A stretch of 42,849 nucleotides of DNA from Oscillatoriales cyanobacterium RM2_1_1 (lineage in GTDB: Bacteria > Cyanobacteriota > Cyanobacteriia > Cyanobacteriales > Microcoleaceae). This document shows positions 25,683 through 33,800 of the stretch, piece after piece. The stretch is taken from assembly GCA_012033335.1 (NCBI GenBank), contig JAAURB010000043.1:1-42849 (forward strand), given 5' to 3'. The notes under the pieces are model-generated. The model saw nothing but the letters and a program-made list of their open reading frames with translations. It searched no databases and was not told where the DNA came from. How positions within the stretch are numbered: position 1 is the first letter of the stretch; each line of letters opens with the position of its first letter. A program made the position numbers and the translations under genes.

Positions 25683-27113
25683 ATGAACTTTTTCAATAAG
25701 CTACTGACGGCCATTGATCGCTATCAAAGTCTACTCTATGTGGATCTCAATCCTGACCCAGAAGCTGCTCATCTCAGATTTACTGATCATCAAGACCGGA
25801 TAAAACATCTACTCCAACAAACCCAAGGCCAGATCTGTGCTTTTAAACTCAATCTTGGCCTTTATCAAGCCTCCGGAACCGCAGGACTAGAACTCCTGCA
25901 ATGGGCTCTACAACAGTTGCCCCCTGACATTCCCACCATCCTGGATGCTAAATTTGGAGATTTGAACAGCAGTACTGCCTTTGCCCGTTTGGTATTTGAG
26001 CAGTGGAGATGTGATGCCTGTACGATTGTGCCCTATGGGGGTCAGGATCAGGTGACTCCGTTCCTGCTCTATCCGGGTAAAGCAGTACTAATCCTGGGAA
26101 CAACCGCCAATCCCTCAGCCGCCCGGATCCAGGACTATCCCAATCCTCAACAGCCCTTATATCTAGAATTGATTAAAACGGCTCAAACCTGGGGAACCCC
26201 GGATCAGTTGGGGTTAACAGTGGGGATGATGGCGGATGTATTGGCGTTGGTTCGAAAGGCGGTGCCAGAAAGGTTGATTCTGGTGGAGGGGAATGTTGCT
26301 GAGGAAAACGATCTAACCCAGGAGCATGACTTGATATCTATTCTGGCCGCTGGCTTAAATCCCCACGGGGAAGGTCTGCTATTGCCCGTTCCCCCGCGAC
26401 TATTGAGTGAGTCAACCAATTCTGAGGCCCTCAAACATCTGCGAGATTCAATCAATCTCACCCGTCGGCAGATCGTTGAAGATAGCCCCACCTGCGAGCT
26501 CTGGCTACCGGATGTCTGCTTTTTGGAGGCTCAACCCCATCGCGATTTGATTTTGCAACTGTATGACATTGGCTGCATTCTGTTTGGGGAACATGTTCAA
26601 GCTTCGGGAAAGGTGTTTCCCTATTACATCGATCTGCGGCGGATTATCTCAATTCCCCAGGTATTTCATCAAATTGTCAGGGCCTACGCCGATATTCTGC
26701 AGCAGTTAACCTTTGATCGGATCGCTGGAATTCCCTATGGCTCTCTACCAACGGCAACAGGATTAGCTCTGCGCCTGGAACGTCCGATGATTTTTCCCCG
26801 CAAAGAGGTCAAAGCCCATGGTACTGGTCGCTTAATCGAAGGCCATTTCCAATTGGGGGAGACCATTGTGGTGGTGGATGATATTTTGATCACGGGGAAC
26901 AGTGTAGTTCAGGGGGCTGAAAAACTAAAGTCCGTAGGACTCCAGGTTCAAGATATTGTAGTACTAATCGACCACGGCAACAATGTCAGAGAGAACCTAC
27001 AAAACCAGGGCTATCAAGCCCATTCCGTATTGAGTCTAAACGAAATCGCCGAAACCCTCTATCAGTCAAACCGGATTAGTGCGGTGGAGTTTGCCATGCT
27101 GCAGCAGGGTTAG
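25683..27113 (+). CDS. pyrF-pyrE: Bifunctional OMP decarboxylase / orotate phosphoribosyltransferase
   Basis: This 476-residue fusion performs the last two steps of UMP synthesis. The N-terminal half is an OMP decarboxylase, with the catalytic Asp-Lys-Asp array in LDAKFGDLNSS (Asp88, Lys90, Asp93) and YVDLNPDPE near the N-terminus. The C-terminal half is an orotate phosphoribosyltransferase, with FPRKEVKAHGTGRLIEG and the PRPP loop VVVDDILITGNS (396-407). The order is PyrF then PyrE, the reverse of animal UMP synthase. Such inverted fusions are known in cyanobacteria. ATG 25683 lacks a strong ribosome site, but upstream sequence offers no better start. It converges on fabI, 29 bases apart. 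Confidence 0.92.
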   Translation: MNFFNKLLTAIDRYQSLLYVDLNPDPEAAHLRFTDHQDRIKHLLQQTQGQICAFKLNLGLYQASGTAGLELLQWALQQLPPDIPTILDAKFGDLNSSTAFARLVFEQWRCDACTIVPYGGQDQVTPFLLYPGKAVLILGTTANPSAARIQDYPNPQQPLYLELIKTAQTWGTPDQLGLTVGMMADVLALVRKAVPERLILVEGNVAEENDLTQEHDLISILAAGLNPHGEGLLLPVPPRLLSESTNSEALKHLRDSINLTRRQIVEDSPTCELWLPDVCFLEAQPHRDLILQLYDIGCILFGEHVQASGKVFPYYIDLRRIISIPQVFHQIVRAYADILQQLTFDRIAGIPYGSLPTATGLALRLERPMIFPRKEVKAHGTGRLIEGHFQLGETIVVVDDILITGNSVVQGAEKLKSVGLQVQDIVVLIDHGNNVRENLQNQGYQAHSVLSLNEIAETLYQSNRISAVEFAMLQQG

Positions 27114-27142
27114 GATGATCTATCAAAAATCTTACAAGTCGC

Positions 27143-27918
27143 CTACATCCCCATGATGCAGTATCCTGAATCCACATAGAGAATCTGACCCGTCATCCCA
27201 CTGGATAAATCACTACAGAGAAATGCCGCCGTGTTACCCACCTCCGTTTGGGTAACGGTGCGCCGCAGGGGAGCGATTTCCTCCACATGGTGAATCATAT
27301 CGAGGATACCCCCCACCGCCGAAGAAGCCAGGGTTCGAATGGGCCCCGCCGAGATCCCATTGACCCGAATTCCCATGGGCCCCATCTCCGCCGCCAGATA
27401 GCGAACGTTCATCTCTAGGGCGGCTTTGGCAATTCCCATGATGTTGTAGTTGGGAATCACCCGCACACCCCCTAGATAAGTCAGGGTGACAATGCTACCA
27501 CCATCCACCATGAGCGGTTTAGCCCCAGCACTCAGTTGGATGAGGGAATAGGCACTGATTTCTAAAGCTTGATTAAACCCTGACCGGGAAACCATGCTGA
27601 AATCCCCCGTCAGAAAATCCTTATCCGCAAAGGCCAGACAGTGAATCAGAATATCCAGCTTGCCCCACTTATCCTGGATCGCGGCAAACATATCGTTCAC
27701 TTGAGGTTCATCTTGCACGTTACAGGGCAGCAATAAGTCCGGGTTCAGGGGTTCTACCAATTCCCTGACTTTTTTTCAAACCGTCCTTTTTCATCCGGCA
27801 GATAGTTCACCGCCAAACGAGCTCCCGCTTGATGTAACTGTTGAGCGATGCCCCAGGCAATTGAGCGGTTATTGGCAATTCCAGTCACCAGTGCGGTTTT
27901 TCCAGTCAAATCCAGCAT
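27143..27918 (-). CDS. fabI: Enoyl-ACP reductase (NADH), frameshifted in this sequence
   Basis: FabI makes the last reduction in each round of fatty-acid elongation. From ATG 27918 the frame gives MLDLTGKTALVTGIANNRSI, AWGIAQQLHQ and NYLPDEKGRFEKK, then fails. From 27760 the next frame continues VEPLNPDLLLPCNVQDEPQV. It goes on to the Tyr-x6-Lys active site (YNIMGIAKAA), NGISAGPIRTLASS and GQILYVDSGYCIMGM. Adding one A to the run of seven (plus-strand T-run at about 27770-27776) restores EKKVRELVEPLN and a 258-residue enzyme, the usual size. Since fabI is normally essential, the shift is probably a homopolymer error. Transcriptional slippage is the other option. Confidence 0.93.
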
Positions 27919-28224
27919 AATAATTCTATAGCTTGTCGATTTTAAAATCCATCAATGCTGTGCGTTCAATGCAAAGCGCGGTATACTGGTATATTAAGCC
28001 AATATGGAAGCAAAATATGGAAGCAGTTTACTTTGCCTCCGTAAAATTTATGGCAGGGTTACGGGTAGTTCTGACCGCTGTGGGGCTTGATCGCTCATCT
28101 GACTGATGAGTTTATTGTCATGGGAGAGAGGGCAAGCTTGACGCTGTGCAATCTCGTAGACATGAATTTTTTTGTAACACGGAACTTATTACTTAGAGCA
28201 TTGGTGAGTGAAAGGAATCAGGTT
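27919..28224. promoter_or_regulatory. fabI-ntcA divergent intergenic region
   Basis: These 306 bases separate divergent fabI and ntcA. NtcA commonly activates its own gene through GTA-N8-TAC or TGT-N9/10-ACA sites. I checked every GTA triplet here on the plus strand and found neither pattern, so autoregulation by a consensus site is not apparent. A repeated AATATGGAAGCA lies at about 28001-28025, and a TATACT hexamer suited to a -10 box is near 27982-27987. Confidence 0.4.
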
Positions 28225-28890
28225 GTGACATATGATCAGTCCCTGGCAACGGTATTTCGGCGACTTGGGAATGGGGCCTATCCCCCTTTGATAGAAGCTT
28301 TTGATCGGGGCAAGACGATTTTTTTTCCCGGGGATCCGGCAGAAAGAGTTTATGTTTTGGTGAAAGGGGCTGTTAAGCTATCTCGGGTGTACGAGGCGGG
28401 AGAAGAAATTACAGTCGCCCTATTAAGGGAAAACAGTGTATTTGGTGTGCTTTCTCTGGTGACGGGGTATAAGTCAGATCGGTTCTATCATGCTGTGGCT
28501 TTTACGCCGGTTGAGTTGATGTCTGTCCTGATCGAACAGGTAGAGAAAGCGATGAAGACCGATCCTGAGCTTTCGATGTTGATGTTGCAGGGACTATCCT
28601 CACGTATCCTGCAAACTGAGATGATGATTGAGACCCTGGCCCATCGGGATATGGGATCGCGCTTGGTGAGTTTTTTATTGATTCTTTGCCGGGATTTTGG
28701 GGTTCCGGGGGCCGATGGGATTCGGATTGATTTGAAGCTGTCCCATCAGGCGATCGCTGAAGCGATTGGTTCGACTCGAGTCACAGTCACCCGGTTGTTA
28801 GGGGATCTGCGCCAAAAGCAAATGATTTCCATCCACAAGAAAAAAATCACCGTTCACAACCCCGTCACCCTGAGTCAGCAATTTACTTAG
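28225..28890 (+). CDS. ntcA: Global nitrogen regulator NtcA (CRP family)
   Basis: NtcA senses 2-oxoglutarate, with PipX, and activates nitrogen-assimilation genes. [20 protein letters not shown] and [19 protein letters not shown], then [11 protein letters not shown], form the effector-binding beta-roll. The dimer helix includes [20 protein letters not shown]. The helix-turn-helix [20 protein letters not shown] and the tail [20 protein letters not shown] match NtcA nearly residue for residue as I know the family. I start at GTG 28225 ([18 protein letters not shown]), with AAGGA eight bases upstream, giving 221 residues. An upstream in-frame start at 28087 adds 46 residues unlike any NtcA N-terminus. 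Confidence 0.96.
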   Translation: MTYDQSLATVFRRLGNGAYPPLIEAFDRGKTIFFPGDPAERVYVLVKGAVKLSRVYEAGEEITVALLRENSVFGVLSLVTGYKSDRFYHAVAFTPVELMSVLIEQVEKAMKTDPELSMLMLQGLSSRILQTEMMIETLAHRDMGSRLVSFLLILCRDFGVPGADGIRIDLKLSHQAIAEAIGSTRVTVTRLLGDLRQKQMISIHKKKITVHNPVTLSQQFT

Positions 28891-29092
28891 GAACGGCTGT
28901 TCAGTAAATGCAAATCTTGGGGTACGGGCATCTGGCCAGGAACTCGGAATAGAAGGATAAAATCTAGGTAAGCCTGGATTAGCTGCTTCAGGTTTGGGCA
29001 GGAAATCTCGAGGGTAATCGAGTCAGTTGGCTATAGACTCAGCGTTGACTGATGCCACTGTTCTTCCATTGACCATTTCTGGTAGAGAACCC

Positions 29093-30694
29093 ATGACCGC
29101 TGGACTGATCTTTGTTGTTGCCATTCTGGTGCTAGGGGGCGTGATCGCGATGGTTAGCGATCGCCTCGGTACGAAGGTTGGCAAAGCTCGGTTAAGTCTG
29201 TTCAAGCTGCGCCCCCGTAAAACAGCAGCCTTGGTGACGGTATTTACCGGCACAGTCCTATCGGGGTTGACCCTGGCTATTCTATTTTCTACTAGCAAAC
29301 CCTTGCGTCGGGGGGTCTTTAGAATTGATGAGATTCAAGAGCGCCTGAATCAATCCCGTAAAGATCTCACCCGGACGATGGATGAGAAAGAAAGAGTTCA
29401 GGCGGAGCTAGATCAGGTGCAAACCAACCTGGAGAAGAGTATTCAGCAATTGACTCAAGCCAACGCAGCCCTGCAGCAAACCAGTTCTCAGACCACCGAA
29501 CAACAGGCTCAACTGCAACAGGCCAAAACTCAACTGCAAAATACCCAAACTCAACTTGAAGATCTCCGCAGCCAAATTTCCCAGGTCAATCAAGCCAAAT
29601 CTTCTACGGAGGCGGAATTGCAGGATACCGAGGGTCAGCTCAACTCCGTTTCCCAACAAAAACAAGTTTTACAATCTGAGATCAAACGGCTTCAAGCCGA
29701 ACAGGCCGAATTGATTCAACAGCGAAATCAGATTCAGACCCAGATCAAACGACGAGATCAAGAAATTGTTCAACAGGATCAAACTATTCAGGAGCGCGAT
29801 CGCACCATTGGCGAACGGGAGATTCGTCTGGTAGAGCTCGAACAGCAACAAACTCAGTTAGAAGAGCAGAAGGCTTATCTAGAAAAACAGGTGCAACTGG
29901 CTGAACAGGATGCCCAGATCCTCGGTCGGGATTTACAGCTCCTGCGGGAAGGAAATGTGGGGCTGCGGCGGGGACAGGTTCTAGCCAGTGGTCTAGTCCG
30001 AACCCCCAACCCTGGAGCCTCAAAGCAAGTTGTGGATCGCCTGCTGCAGATTGCCAATCGCAACGCCATCAGCTCAGTCCAGACTGGGAATGCCAGTGCT
30101 GACCAAAAACAAGTGGTTCAAATCACTCGCAAAGAAGTGGAAAAACTAATTGGTCAGATTGATGACGGCAAAGACTACGTAGTTCAGGTGATTTCCTCTG
30201 CCAATTATCTGGTGGGTGAAACTCGGGTGGATGTTTACACCAAAGCAGAACCCAATCGTCTGCTGTTTAGTGCTGGCGAAATTATTGCCAGAACCTCCCT
30301 CAAACTCTCTGAATTAACCCCTGAAGAATTCCAGCAGGGGTTGCGACAGTTGGTTGATGCCTCTAGCTTCAGGGCCAGATTTGTGGGAGTCGTGGATGAG
30401 TCGGTACAGATTGGGGATGAACGGCTTCAGACCATTGTTGATTTTTTTGAGGCGCTTCAGGAACACGAAGGCCAAATCGAGTTACAGGCGATCGCAGCAG
30501 AAGATACCTATACCGCTGGCCCCCTTAAAATTGACCTGCTCGCTCGACAGGGAAATTCTGTCATTTTCAGTACCCGGTCTGAGCTGAATCTCAATCAAGA
30601 TCTGCCAGAATCCAGCTCCAAAGCCACTGATAAATATCAATCTAAAGTCAGCTCCCCTGAGCTGCTTGGCCAATCTGAAGAGCCGGAGGATTGA
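29093..30694 (+). CDS. DUF3084 membrane-anchored coiled-coil protein
   Basis: This protein is 533 residues from ATG 29093. A TTG at 29027 would add 22 residues lacking conservation. The opening MTAGLIFVVAILVLGGVIAM and VSDRLGTKVGKARLSLFKLR, then a second membrane span (about 45-67), are the DUF3084 signature. Residues about 80-290 are a long Gln/Glu-rich coiled coil with heptad character. The rest is a mixed alpha/beta domain (VVQITRKEVEKLIGQIDDG, VQVISSANYLVGETRVDVYT). The family is widespread in cyanobacteria, and its function is not established. The sequence suggests an envelope-spanning or scaffold role. A 94-base dispersed repeat follows its stop codon by 20 bases. Confidence 0.88.
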   Translation: MTAGLIFVVAILVLGGVIAMVSDRLGTKVGKARLSLFKLRPRKTAALVTVFTGTVLSGLTLAILFSTSKPLRRGVFRIDEIQERLNQSRKDLTRTMDEKERVQAELDQVQTNLEKSIQQLTQANAALQQTSSQTTEQQAQLQQAKTQLQNTQTQLEDLRSQISQVNQAKSSTEAELQDTEGQLNSVSQQKQVLQSEIKRLQAEQAELIQQRNQIQTQIKRRDQEIVQQDQTIQERDRTIGEREIRLVELEQQQTQLEEQKAYLEKQVQLAEQDAQILGRDLQLLREGNVGLRRGQVLASGLVRTPNPGASKQVVDRLLQIANRNAISSVQTGNASADQKQVVQITRKEVEKLIGQIDDGKDYVVQVISSANYLVGETRVDVYTKAEPNRLLFSAGEIIARTSLKLSELTPEEFQQGLRQLVDASSFRARFVGVVDESVQIGDERLQTIVDFFEALQEHEGQIELQAIAAEDTYTAGPLKIDLLARQGNSVIFSTRSELNLNQDLPESSSKATDKYQSKVSSPELLGQSEEPED

Positions 30695-30714
30695 TATAGC
30701 AGTCCTGAATCAAT

Positions 30715-30808
30715 TTACAGCGTTTCCAACCCTGCTGGAGTACGAGAGGTGGCGGCGCGGTGGGCCGCCACCTCTCAAATCTGTACCTCACGTGATTAGA
30801 AATCGCTA
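30715..30808. repeat. 94-base dispersed hairpin repeat, copy B
   Basis: This is the second copy of the element at 6587-6680, of the same length and orientation. The same 13-base arms (30744-30756 and 30764-30776) enclose the loop GCGGTGG, which is close to the reverse complement of copy A's loop (ACACCGC gives GCGGTGT). Left-flank TATAGC (about 30696) and right-end GCTATA (30805-30810) may be imperfect terminal repeats. It sits directly after the DUF3084 gene. Confidence 0.87.
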
Positions 30809-31291
30809 TATTATACATTTACTATATTTAATAGTATGGAGGTGTTGATACTGAGCTAGCGAGTTGATCAGATTTACTTGTCACTGTTGGCAGATGCTTG
30901 TAGTTGCTTCAGTCTGCCTGACAATCCGCAACAACATTGCCACATTGCCACTGAGTTCATCACCTTCCAAGTTGTGTCTTACATTCAATTGCGCCTTCCT
31001 ACTCCATCATCTAAAGTTATCATCCAGATCAGATCTTTAGAATCGAATTTTTGAGTTGAATGTTCGCTAGGCTCTACAATTAAGTTTTATGATTAAGATT
31101 AAGATTAATCAAGACTAATAAGATTGATAATTTTCACCGTTGAATTTCATGATCGAACCTGAATAATTAAATCGGAATAGTTCCGGATCAATGATTTGTT
31201 TCCCTATTCCAGTCAGTATTTGGGATTGTGTGAAAACTTTTCTAGAGTTCTGGAGTATCCAATTGACTCCATCTGATTGATTCAAATTAAT
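30809..31291. other. AT-rich gene-free region before glcF
   Basis: About 480 bases follow the dispersed repeat without a credible gene. The stretch is AT-rich, with GATTAAGATTAAGATTAATC-type short repeats near 31091-31111. It presumably holds the glcF promoter. I see no RNA gene or terminator-type hairpin. Confidence 0.4.
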
Positions 31292-32710
31292 ATGCAAACT
31301 TCAAAAAAACAGACGCAGAATTCAGAGCTGATCTCGGCAAAAGATAGCAACTTTTTATCGCAAAATCCCCATCTTCAGTCCGAGGAATTCTTTCCGCAAT
31401 TTGACCCTCAAAATCCCCCTGATCCGGGTTTGATTAATACCTGTGTCCATTGCGGGTTCTGTCTTGCTACTTGCCCCAGCTATCGTGTCCTTGGCAAGGA
31501 AACCGATTCTCCCCGGGGCCGGATTTATCTGATGGATGCCATTAATCAAGGAGATGCTCCCCTGGCAGAAGTTACCAGTCAACACTTTGATACCTGTTTG
31601 GGATGTTTAGCCTGCGTGACGGCCTGTCCCTCGGGGGTGAAATATGACCAGTTGATTGGGGCGACTCGCTCCCAGGTTGAGCGCAATGTTCCTCGAAATT
31701 TGGGCGATCGCCTGCTGAGAGCTTTAATCTTCAATCTATTTCCCTATCCGGAACGGTTAAAAATTCTATTGGTGCCCCTATTTGCCTATCAGAAATTGGG
31801 AATTAAAGCCTTGGTGCAGGCTACAGGTTTGCTGCCCAAAGTTTCACCACGACTGGCGGCCATGGAATCTATCCTGCCTGAGATCAATGCCAGCTTTTTT
31901 TCGGATGATTTTCCCCTGGTAATTCCAGCCCAGGGGGAAAAGCGCTACAGAGTTGGGGTGATTCTCGGCTGTGTCCAGCGGTTATTTTTCTCTGGGGTCA
32001 ACCAGGCAACGGTGCGGGTGCTGACGGCGAATGGCTGCGAAGTGGTCATTCCCAAAGGTCAGGGCTGTTGTGCGGCCCTACCAGCCCATCAGGGACAAAC
32101 CACCCAGGCTCAAGCTCTGGCCCGACAGATGATTGATAGCTTTGCAGATACCGCCGTAGATGCAGTCATTATCAATGCGGCGGGCTGTGGCCATACCCTA
32201 AAAGAATATGGTCACATTTTGCAGGATGACCCCCTCTATCGTGAAACAGCCCAGGCTTTTGCTGCCCAGGTGAAAGATGTTCAGGAATTTTTATCGGAGA
32301 TTGGCCTGAGTGCGCCCCTATCCCCCTTGGTTGATCCGGAAACCCTAACGATGGTCTACCAGGATGCCTGTCACCTGTTACATGGGCAAAAAATTAGTGC
32401 CCAACCCCGGCAACTGTTGCAGCAAATTCCAGGAGTGCAATTGCGAGAACCAATGGACGCGGCGCTATGTTGTGGGAGTGCGGGGGTTTATAACCTGCTG
32501 CAGCCTGAAGTTGCTGAGGAATTGGGTCAACAAAAAGTGGAGAACCTGATGAATACGGGAGCAGATTTGATTGCATCCTCTAATCCAGGGTGCTCTTTAC
32601 AAATCAAAAAGCATCTACAACTCCAGGGCCGAAGCATTCCTTTGATGCACCCGATAGAGTTACTGGACTATTCAATCCGTGGAGAGAAGTTGGATTTATC
32701 GGATTGCTAA
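31292..32710 (+). CDS. glcF: Glycolate oxidase/dehydrogenase iron-sulfur subunit
   Basis: GlcF is the electron-transfer subunit of glycolate dehydrogenase, which oxidises photorespiratory glycolate to glyoxylate. Two [4Fe-4S] motifs are present: CVHCGFCLATCP and CLGCLACVTACPSG. Two CCG domains follow, with GCVQRLFFSGVNQATVRVL, KGQGCCAALPAHQGQ, QDACHLLHGQKI, ALCCGSAGVYNLLQPE and SSNPGCSLQIKKHL. It is 472 residues from ATG 31292. A TTG at 31277 would add five residues. The first 40 residues are polar and variable. The flavin subunit GlcD is not adjacent, as is common in cyanobacteria. The heterodisulfide-reductase-like family has relatives such as LutA, but the length and two-ferredoxin N-terminus favour GlcF. 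Confidence 0.92.
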   Translation: MQTSKKQTQNSELISAKDSNFLSQNPHLQSEEFFPQFDPQNPPDPGLINTCVHCGFCLATCPSYRVLGKETDSPRGRIYLMDAINQGDAPLAEVTSQHFDTCLGCLACVTACPSGVKYDQLIGATRSQVERNVPRNLGDRLLRALIFNLFPYPERLKILLVPLFAYQKLGIKALVQATGLLPKVSPRLAAMESILPEINASFFSDDFPLVIPAQGEKRYRVGVILGCVQRLFFSGVNQATVRVLTANGCEVVIPKGQGCCAALPAHQGQTTQAQALARQMIDSFADTAVDAVIINAAGCGHTLKEYGHILQDDPLYRETAQAFAAQVKDVQEFLSEIGLSAPLSPLVDPETLTMVYQDACHLLHGQKISAQPRQLLQQIPGVQLREPMDAALCCGSAGVYNLLQPEVAEELGQQKVENLMNTGADLIASSNPGCSLQIKKHLQLQGRSIPLMHPIELLDYSIRGEKLDLSDC

Positions 32711-32899
32711 TCTCTCTTCTGTCAAAGTAGGGGCAAATCCTGATTTTGTCTGGGATGAAATGGTATAAATTCATCGGATTTTTCCAGATTGGGATTAATT
32801 GGGATTAAATTGATGGGATAGGAATGTTCTAGATCATCCTGAATCCGGCAGAGACCTGCTGAACCTTTTAGCAAAGTCCATTACCTGCTGAGAGTATTA

Positions 32900-33694
32900 A
32901 TGAAAAATCAACTAAGCTGGATGTCAACTTTGAATTTTAAGAGTTTTGTCAGATATGTTGCTGGGGATTCTACCCCATGTTCTCCCCTGGCTAAAGTTGG
33001 GTTTCTGGGTGGGGTTCTAGGGGCGGCCCTGATTAGTTTGCCCGCCCTAGCCCAGGTAAATCAGGCCACCATTACTGCCATTCTGGGGAGGGATCAGGAG
33101 GTGTTTATTCAGGATCAAACGGCCCAGGAAAACGACAGTGCCAACCTGGGGGAAGAAGTCCGAACCGAGGCCGCCCGAGCCCAACTCAGTTTCAATACCG
33201 GGGCCGCTGGCCGCATGACTGAAAACTCTTCAGTGTTAGTGGGTCAGTGCATTGAAGTAGAACAGGGAACTGTGATTGCATCGGGGCCTGCCAATGGTTG
33301 TATTGCTGGATTTGCCGTGGGAGTACAGGGAACCATTTATGTGATGAGGGCAGATGCAGGGGGAATTGGTTCGATTTTTGTGCTGGAAGGGCAGGTTCGA
33401 CTGGCTTCCCAGGACAACCCCAATGATCCAAATGCTCTGGTGATTAATGCAGGACAAAAAATTCCTCGCCTCACCCGAGGTCTGGCTTTACAGAATCTGG
33501 TGATCGAGCAACTGTCTCAGGGGGAATATGAACAGATTATCACGGGCCCATTGTTTCAGGGATATCCTCAACCCCTGGCTGGTCAGGAAAAAATCCAGCA
33601 AATCTGCGATCGCCTCTACGGCAAATCCTGTGTTGCGGTGGGTAGCAAACTCCCTCAAATTGAGGATGGAACCCCTGTGCGGGGACTTTGGTAA
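32900..33694 (+). CDS. Secreted FecR-domain protein
   Basis: This 264-residue protein has a long N-terminal region ending in a hydrophobic segment (VGFLGGVLGAALISLPALAQ), with a likely cleavage after Ala51. The FecR-like beta domain (about 55-185) includes TITAILGRDQEVFIQDQTAQ, the polar AQLSFNTGAAGRMTENSSVL and VGVQGTIYVMRADAGG. Cyanobacterial proteins of this kind are often near secreted or signalling proteins. No sigma factor or TonB receptor is near, so a role in iron sensing is not supported. The C-terminal 70 residues are unrecognised. Start ATG 32900. The gene converges on the NFACT gene about 105 bases away. Confidence 0.82.
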   Translation: MKNQLSWMSTLNFKSFVRYVAGDSTPCSPLAKVGFLGGVLGAALISLPALAQVNQATITAILGRDQEVFIQDQTAQENDSANLGEEVRTEAARAQLSFNTGAAGRMTENSSVLVGQCIEVEQGTVIASGPANGCIAGFAVGVQGTIYVMRADAGGIGSIFVLEGQVRLASQDNPNDPNALVINAGQKIPRLTRGLALQNLVIEQLSQGEYEQIITGPLFQGYPQPLAGQEKIQQICDRLYGKSCVAVGSKLPQIEDGTPVRGLW

Positions 33695-33724
33695 GGTTGG
33701 TAAAGGTTGCGGAGGATAAGTTCA

Positions 33725-33760
33725 GAAGATCGTTCTGGAAGATTGTTTTGGAAGATTGAG
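33725..33760. repeat. 13-base tandem repeat between convergent genes
   Basis: GAAGATCGTTCTG, GAAGATTGTTTTG and the partial GAAGATTGAG lie head to tail at 33725-33737, 33738-33750 and 33751-33760. A similar TTTGAGAAGAT doublet with a 13-base period occurs at about 19756-19780, so this may be one of the short tandem repeat types of this genome. Confidence 0.55.
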
Positions 33761-33800
33761 GTGGGGCGAAATCCTGACTGCTAGTGAATTTGCGGGGGTG

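Noticed and set aside
28087-28224. N-terminal extension of NtcA
   Set aside because: The 46 extra residues do not resemble NtcA, and GTG 28225 has a well-spaced AAGGA and the family N-terminus.
32900-33694. FecR-type iron-signalling regulator
   Set aside because: There is no sigma factor or TonB receptor in the neighbourhood, and the protein is secreted. Only the beta-domain resemblance is supported.
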